Source of the DNA: Tanytarsus gracilentus
Lineage: Eukaryota > Arthropoda > Insecta > Diptera > Chironomidae
Direction: 5' to 3'
Length of the DNA stretch: 64,000 nucleotides
Assembly (NCBI GenBank): GCA_038502055.1
Contig: JAXRKN010000045.1
Location: 9,351,501-9,415,500, forward strand
A program made the position numbers and the translations under genes. This document shows, piece by piece, positions 58,301-64,000 of the stretch. The notes under the pieces are model-generated. The model saw nothing but the letters and a program-made list of their open reading frames with translations, did no database searches and was not told the origin of the DNA. Every line of letters starts with the position of its first letter. Within the stretch, counting starts at the first letter, position 1.

Positions 58301-60980
58301 CTCGTTTTTGTTGCTGTGTGCACATCTGAGACCTTTTAATGTCACAATTTAAATTTTTTTTGTGTTGGTGGTAAAAAAAGTCAAAAATTATAAAAACTTA
58401 GAAAATTCAAATAAATTTAATTCCAAACTTTTTATTTTTGAAATATATATTTTTACTCTAATTGTTGGAATTGCGTCAAGTTTCTTCTTTTTATCGTTTA
58501 ACTTCCACCTTCTCACAATGTCAAAAGAAAAAGATTAAACTGATGCAAAACAAGCAACGAGACTTGGCACTCGTATGCTCGTTTGACTCTCTCTAGTGAA
58601 TTCAATTTACCAGACAAATATTTTTTATTTTATTTGCAATTTGCAGCAGCAAGAAGTAGATTTTATTGATGCAGCAGTAAAATCTACATGAACTCGAGAA
58701 TTTAGTTTAGATTGTAAGTGGCTGAAAATTAAAGCAAAAAAATGTTTTAAAGTAAATTTTCTTTTTCAATTAATTTTTTTGAAATTTCTTCTTTTTTAAT
58801 TATTTTTAATGTTTTGCGAAAATTTCTCTCAAACCTCAAGCCGACATCCATTAATGTGATTAACACAGAACAATTTGCGGATATACTCGGAAGAGAAATT
58901 TATATAGAAAGTGAAGCGGATGTGGGTGCATTAGTGAATTCTAATGAGAAATACAAAGAAAAATTCCATTATTAAAAATTGAGGTTAAAATTTTTGATTT
59001 CATTAATTTTTTTCTCTCTTAAAACGTTCACAAAGTTCTCACTCACATAAATTTCCCCATTGCATAAGCCCGCAACCAAGTCAAGCGAAAGACATTCGAG
59101 ATGAAAATCTTCATGCCGTCATCAGCAGATTACAAAAGGCAAAACGAAATCCTTGAAAATGAATTTTTTCCCTCAAACTCTTCGAATAATTAATCCAAGG
59201 GAGATTTTGAAAATGCTCACTGGAAACAGTCCGTAAAAGATGCCACTTGGAATAAGCCAAACAATCCCAAATAAATTACTTCCATTTCTATTTAAAGTGT
59301 GGATGCAGAAAAAAATAAAGGAGGAACATCATGGCCATGTCGTCATGAATTAAATTTCTTTTCAGATCCGACAATATTTTTATAAAATAACAAAAAAAAT
59401 TCAACAAAGACAAAAAAGGATAATTTAAAGAAATCCCAGTGAGAAATTATAAAAAGTTTAAAAATGAAAATTCTTAAATTTATTAAAAAAATTTAAAATT
59501 TTTATCACAATTTCTTCCTGGGTCATTCGACATAGAAAATTATGATGGAATGGAAAAACTTTAAAATAACTTTTTTATGAAAATGAAGAGTTTTTGTGTT
59601 TGCACACGCGGGAGTGAAGAAAGAGGAAAACTTTGGCAATTATGTGCACATTCCTTTCGCTTTTTTGCCTCACAATGAACAACCCCCGGAAATTGCGAAT
59701 GAGATGAGTTAAGACAAAGATAAATTGTAAAAAGTTTTCTTCTTGTTTTTTGCTGTAAAATTTCAAGGATTAATTTTTTACATTTTTCCTTTTCAGTTTG
59801 TAGTTTCTTGACAGAATTTTGTGCTCTTTTAGTTTACTTTGGGAAGTTTTTGTACTAATTTTAAATCATTTAATTTTTTGAACTCATTTAAAATTTATAA
59901 AAAAATCTTATGATTTAAAGATTTTTTCCACACTTTATTAAGTTCATGAAAATCTTGCTAATTTCACCCTCCTTAATTTGCTCCGAAGTTCTCTGCATTA
60001 TGCATTAACAAATCAAAAGTAATTAGCCTCATTTTGTGTATACACTTTAGTACATAAACATCAAGATAATCCCCAAAGTTCACATTGTTGTTTCGCTCGG
60101 CAAGGCAAAACTGCTAAAGCGGATTAAAGTTAGCAAAAATCATAAATTGAATGTTCATGTGTGGGATTTTTCTAATAATTATTTGAGTAACCACCGAATG
60201 TCGATAATAAAAATTGTCGTTAACCCAACCGTAAAAAAATCTTTTTGTCACGTTCCCAAAAAGCCACATCACAATTTTCCTTTCGTCATCATCTTCTCGG
60301 AGGAAATGTTTATGCCATTAAGGAGCAAAATGAGCATCCGCTCGTGTATTAATTTATATGTGAGGCTTAACTCGTGTAATGTGATATAAAATTAGGCTCG
60401 AAGGAAATTTGAGGCGAATGTGTTGATGGGTTTTGCTGTGGAAATTTTGTGAGATGAAAAGTTTTTTGGAAATTTCTGATAAAATCATGAAATTGCAAAA
60501 TATTTTCAATACCGACATTTAAAATCGAATTTCTAGTTGAATAAATTTTCACGTTTCAATAATTCGCATCGCAAAATTTTAGTTCCGCATTTCGACAAAT
60601 TGTTTTGTCCATTGGGAAATTAGTTGTAAAAATTGGAATACACGTGAAAATTTAGAGCTGATAAAATTGAAATATTCTCAAAGCGCACATAACAAAAACA
60701 TTTCGATATTACAATGAAATTGAGAGGAAAATATTACAAATTGCTCTAAACGCTTTTTTGTTTCAAATTGCGCCTAACATGCAATGAACAATTTAATTTA
60801 CCTGGAGGTGTTATTAATTTTAATTGACCAATTTTGTGAATTTCTAATAAAGTTAAAAAGCTTTTTGTGTTTTCAGCAAAAAAAGTTAGAATTTAATTTG
60901 AGTCGAATTTTTATTATTTTATGTCATTTCCAAAAAGATCCCAATTGGGATTCAATCTAAAATTCATATGTTGTTCGATA
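55397..60980. other. Gene-poor stretch
   Basis: About 5.6 kb of AT-rich DNA with only short accidental open frames. No motif, repeat family or RNA gene was recognised on either strand. Confidence 0.4.
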
Positions 60981-61148
60981 CTAAAATTTATAACACTCGA
61001 GAATCTTCCATGAATATTCACAATAGCCATCAACATCATAATCAGAGCGATTTAATGATTGAGAGACTTCGAGTGCAATAAAGTATGGAAAACATCCACT
61101 TTTCATTGAAAATGCTCGATTGTGATTTTGAATATTGATTAAGTGGTG
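60981..61148 (-). CDS. Possible terminal exon of an unrecognised small protein
   Basis: A 55-codon open stretch on the minus strand ends at a stop at 60981. Its last 41 codons, from an ATG at 61106, read like protein rather than AT-rich noise: KSGCFPYFIALEV, then NRSDYDVDGYCEYSWKILEC, with three cysteines and aromatic residues. Directly upstream in another frame (61042-61380) is a longer open frame with a hydrophobic segment (FCFYFTISVFFMAISFFPI). A missed intron or a frameshift could connect them, but no splice pair was convincing. Not recognised; it could be a gene end, a pseudogene or chance. Confidence 0.3.
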   Translation of the reverse strand, partial: HHLINIQNHNRAFSMKSGCFPYFIALEVSQSLNRSDYDVDGYCEYSWKILECYKF

Positions 61149-62492
61149 TTAAATCTAAAGAATGATGTTGAGGTGCTTTTAATTTTGTGTTGATGGTCTT
61201 GATTGGAAAAAAACTAATTGCCATAAAAAATACTGATATCGTAAAATAAAAGCAAAATCTCATTAAATCCTTTTTCAAAAATAAAATTACAATTCTGTTT
61301 TTTCTGTACATAAAGTTCCTAATCAACAACACCACATGTGGTTTGAAATTTATTTTATTTACTTCTGCTCTTAGTTTCATTTCAACAACTCAGATTGAAT
61401 TTACTGTGGCAATACAGTGACTATAAAAGTTTATCCAGCAATTTAATCAAGCACACATTCGGTTATGTCAGGTGTTGATGAAAAAGAGTTGAAAAGTTTG
61501 TGAATGGTAAATAAAATTATAGAAACTTTTACTGAGTATCGTTGAAATTTTAAATTTTTTTGATAGAAATTTTTAATGCTTTTAAATTTCAATTTCCGTT
61601 GAAGCTTTTTAAAAAATCACTCAAATTTTTTTCATGTCCTAAATAATCTTCTTTTCACCTTTCCGAGTGATGTGAAGTGAAAAGCAATTTCTTAGACAGC
61701 AACACGTGAGAAAATTTTCCCTTTCATCAAAAAAGCTTTTTTGCTCTCTTATCAGCATCGCAAAATCTAATTCACTCTGATTTTTGTCATTAACGCCTTT
61801 CGTTGTTGCAACTTGAAAAGAGTGAGAAGAAAGAAAAACTTCTGCCTTCATCAACAGCAGCCAGCAAGTGTATGAATGTGAGAGGAAAAACGTTTTCAAA
61901 CACAAACATTTCACTCTCAACTCATTCATCTTATCAAAGCCACACTGTACATGTTGGAGATGTGAAAAGAAGTGTTTGAGAAAATTATTGTAGATGAACT
62001 AAATTTTTTTGACGATAAAAGATGAAAAATATTGCGTGTAAATTTGTTGTAAAAATTTAGTGGAATTTGATTTAAAAAAATTATTCATGAATGAATTAAT
62101 TTTTGTGCTTTTGGTATTAAAAACTTTCGCCGCAGAAGTCGGATGAGCTAAATTGAAATTTTATTTGCGGTGTTTGGTGGTGGCATGAAAACTTTAGATT
62201 CAGCTGCTTTTGCACAATCCAAATAATAATGCAGGTGCGCTTTGTTTTCTCTCCCAACAAGAAGAGAAACTTTAAAAAAATTCTTATGCAAACTTCTGAC
62301 GACGATGATGATGAAGATGATGGAGTGAGAGAAAGATTGGGAGCAAAAGTTGTTTAAATTTAATATTCCAACATCTGAGGAATGAAAAAACTTTTTCTAA
62401 ATCTTATCTGCAACTGAATGAAAAAAAACTTGCAAAATGAATATTTTTATTTGAAAATTTATTTTTCTACAAATTTTTATTGAAAATTCACT
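61149..62492. other. Intergenic stretch left of the C-type lectin gene
   Basis: Apart from the uncertain frame at 61042-61380 nothing coding was seen. A minus-strand AATAAA at about 62476-62481 probably ends the lectin transcript. Confidence 0.35.
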
Positions 62493-63017
62493 TTAAACTT
62501 TCTTCACTAAAACTCGCTCATAAATCCAATTTTCCTCGCAAACAAAAGGATATTTTTCTGCACACGATATGTCGTTATATAGCAACGGATTTGCTTCATC
62601 CAAGCACAAACAAGATTCTTTGTTTTCGGCATTGTTCGGTTCATTTTCGCTCCAAGTGATTTCAAAATTTATTTTCTCGCCATCAAACCATTTCCAGTCG
62701 GTTTTTGAACCAGGTCGCGTCGTATTTGCTCCAAGGAAAATAAAATAATCGCGACCGTCAAAAAATGACGCAAACTTTTCACGAAAATTTTCATCTTCTT
62801 CGGGATTTTTAAAAGTCACAATTTTCATTTCAAAAAGTTCACAAAGTTCTACCGCTTTTTGCGCCGAGGCGTGAATGTCACCCGAATAAAAATATTTTTT
62901 CAGCGACTCATTTTTCACCTCAAAATCACCGATGTGAATGAAAGGATGTTTAATTACCGCTGGAGTACTCTCGCTAATAAATTTAAAAATAATGAAAATA
63001 ATTACGAGGCACTTCAT
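62493..63017 (-). CDS. Secreted C-type lectin-like protein, 174 aa
   Basis: Single exon. Residues 1 to about 19 are a signal peptide (MKCLVIIFIIFKFISESTP). A C-type lectin domain fills residues about 40-162: a KKYFYSG start, first cysteine C59, FIFLGANTT, DWKWFDG, the EPN triplet (126-128) that marks mannose-type calcium sites, YND (147-149) in place of the usual WND, and the cysteines of SCAEKYPFVC. One domain with a signal peptide is the usual plan of insect immune C-type lectins, which bind microbial sugars and promote encapsulation or agglutination. Mannose preference is inferred from EPN only. A TATA-like word (63026-63034) lies too close to the ATG to be its TATA box unless the leader is extremely short. 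Confidence 0.9.
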   Translation of the reverse strand: MKCLVIIFIIFKFISESTPAVIKHPFIHIGDFEVKNESLKKYFYSGDIHASAQKAVELCELFEMKIVTFKNPEEDENFREKFASFFDGRDYFIFLGANTTRPGSKTDWKWFDGEKINFEITWSENEPNNAENKESCLCLDEANPLLYNDISCAEKYPFVCEENWIYERVLVKKV

Positions 63018-63651
63018 GACTGTGCGATTTTATACTGACTAAAGATGCAAAAATTTCTTTATTAAATAATCTCAATCTTACATTGAGTGACCTACATCGT
63101 ACTCTCAATGCAAAATGCGTAAAAATCTGAGAATTAAATTTTGTGATAAGAAAATTAAACTGGAATGAATGAATGTCATGATTAATGTTTAAAAATAAGT
63201 CAAATTCGTGAGCTAAAATTGATGAACCTAAAACGATAAATTCTTATAAACTTTCCAAACCTTGTAAATAAATAAATCAAATTTACTTTCATTTTATCGT
63301 ATCTCAATAGTTTTAATACCGACTTCCTTGACGATAAAAATTCGGCAACAATAAAAATCGATCATTTCTGCTCAAAATTGCTCTTTGTCGTGTTCACGCG
63401 ACATAAAATTATGTGAGGAAAATGAAATTTCATTAACATATCAGCAAATGAGAGATTTTCAGCCTTCGGTAATTTTTCGAGCTCTTGATTGGCATTTTGA
63501 GGGTAAAAAATTGAATATTCATGTAAAACTTTTATTTCATTAATTAAATTCAACCTTAATTTGTAACGAATTTAGTTTGTGTAATTTTACTTTTTTTACT
63601 TTAAAAAATAATCCTTGAGATATTTAAAAAAATTAAATAAACACTTTTGAG
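63018..63651. other. Spacer between the C-type lectin and the microprotein gene
   Basis: 634 bp of AT-rich DNA without coding signal. It must hold the promoter of the lectin gene and the 3' UTR of the microprotein gene. Confidence 0.4.
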
Positions 63652-63966
63652 CTAAATGTCTGTTTCCTGATATCTCGACTGATGCTCAAAACTTTCCTTC
63701 TCATTCCATCGACTTGTTGTTGAAGCGATGCCAACACCTCTATCTAGTTCATGTTCACCATCATGGTAGAATTCGTCACGTCCCGGAGATGAAAAATACT
63801 ACAACAAAATTTTGAGTGAAGTTCGTTAGCAAACTTTTCTCTTCTATCTCTCAACAACTTTTCATAATGAAATGAAATTTTAACTCACTGTGGGCATGTT
63901 GTATGCGAACTTCTCGAGGAGAATCTTAGCCGCAATGAAAACCAAAATGCCGATGAGAATTTTCAT
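63652..63966 (-). CDS. Two-exon membrane or secreted microprotein, 74 aa
   Basis: Exons 63966-63889 (26 codons) and 63798-63652 (48 codons plus stop) are joined in phase 0 over a 90-bp intron (GTGAGT...TTGTTGTAG). The first exon encodes a hydrophobic N-terminus (MKILIGILVFIAAKILL) serving as signal peptide or, more likely given the short length and the following EKFAYN, a single membrane anchor. The second exon is strongly hydrophilic: YFSSPGRDEFYHDGEHELDR, then ASTTSRWNEKES, ending RYQETDI. The composition is unlike the surrounding noise and both splice sites are near consensus. I do not recognise the family. The far upstream promoter lies beyond or at the window edge; only 34 bp remain to the right. 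Confidence 0.65.
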
Positions 63967-64000
63967 TAAAACAATTTTTTTCTTCTTTTTTTTCTTGAGC

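Noticed and set aside
63026..63034. TATAAAATC just upstream of the C-type lectin ATG
   Set aside because: A start site at the normal distance would fall inside the coding region, so it is probably not a working TATA box for this ATG.

Overview
The window looks like nuclear DNA of an insect, most probably a dipteran such as a non-biting midge. The evidence is strong AT bias, many very short introns (47-63 bp) with canonical GT-AG ends, antigen-5-type CAP proteins, paired CRAL-TRIO proteins and a long gene-poor flank. The order is an inference from gene content and intron style; no marker gene fixes the species.

Layout. Positions 1-26,690 are almost gene-free. The only clear coding piece is the first coding exon (minus strand, 16862-17224) of a SAM-domain protein of the SAMD5/SASH1 type. 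The DNA to its left is probably its first intron and regulatory landscape. This part also holds a pogo-like MITE that still carries the start of a transposase frame, and two copies of a small palindromic repeat. Positions 26,693-34,545 hold a compact cluster: four thaumatin-like protein (TLP) genes, all minus strand, interleaved with two CAP/antigen-5-like genes on the plus strand. Positions 37,345-39,588 hold two head-to-head genes for membrane-anchored lectins with plant-type (bulb-type, GNA-like) mannose-binding repeats. Positions 42,019-46,179 hold two intact CRAL-TRIO lipid-transfer genes and the eroded remains of a third. From 46,180 to 62,490 the DNA is again nearly gene-free, with a 932-bp foldback element, a third copy of the palindromic repeat and a tandem-repeat element with inverted ends. 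The right edge has a single-exon C-type lectin and a two-exon gene for a 74-residue membrane microprotein, too short per exon for an ordinary ORF scan.

Most interesting result. One TLP (26693-27844) is not secreted but joined to a type II membrane anchor. Its cytoplasmic tail shares a 17-residue block (11 identical positions) with the tail of the plus-strand bulb-type lectin 10 kb away: SIYSSELVEREIAEYER versus TIYESEIVARDIEEYER. Two unrelated carbohydrate-recognition folds therefore appear to be displayed on the same tail and anchor plan. With the secreted TLPs and CAP proteins, the cluster gathers animal relatives of plant PR-5, PR-1 and GNA-type lectins in about 13 kb. I infer, but cannot show, that it is a glycan-recognition or antimicrobial locus.

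Gene models were assembled by hand from reading frames and splice consensus. Exon coordinates are given in each entry and should be tested against RNA reads.
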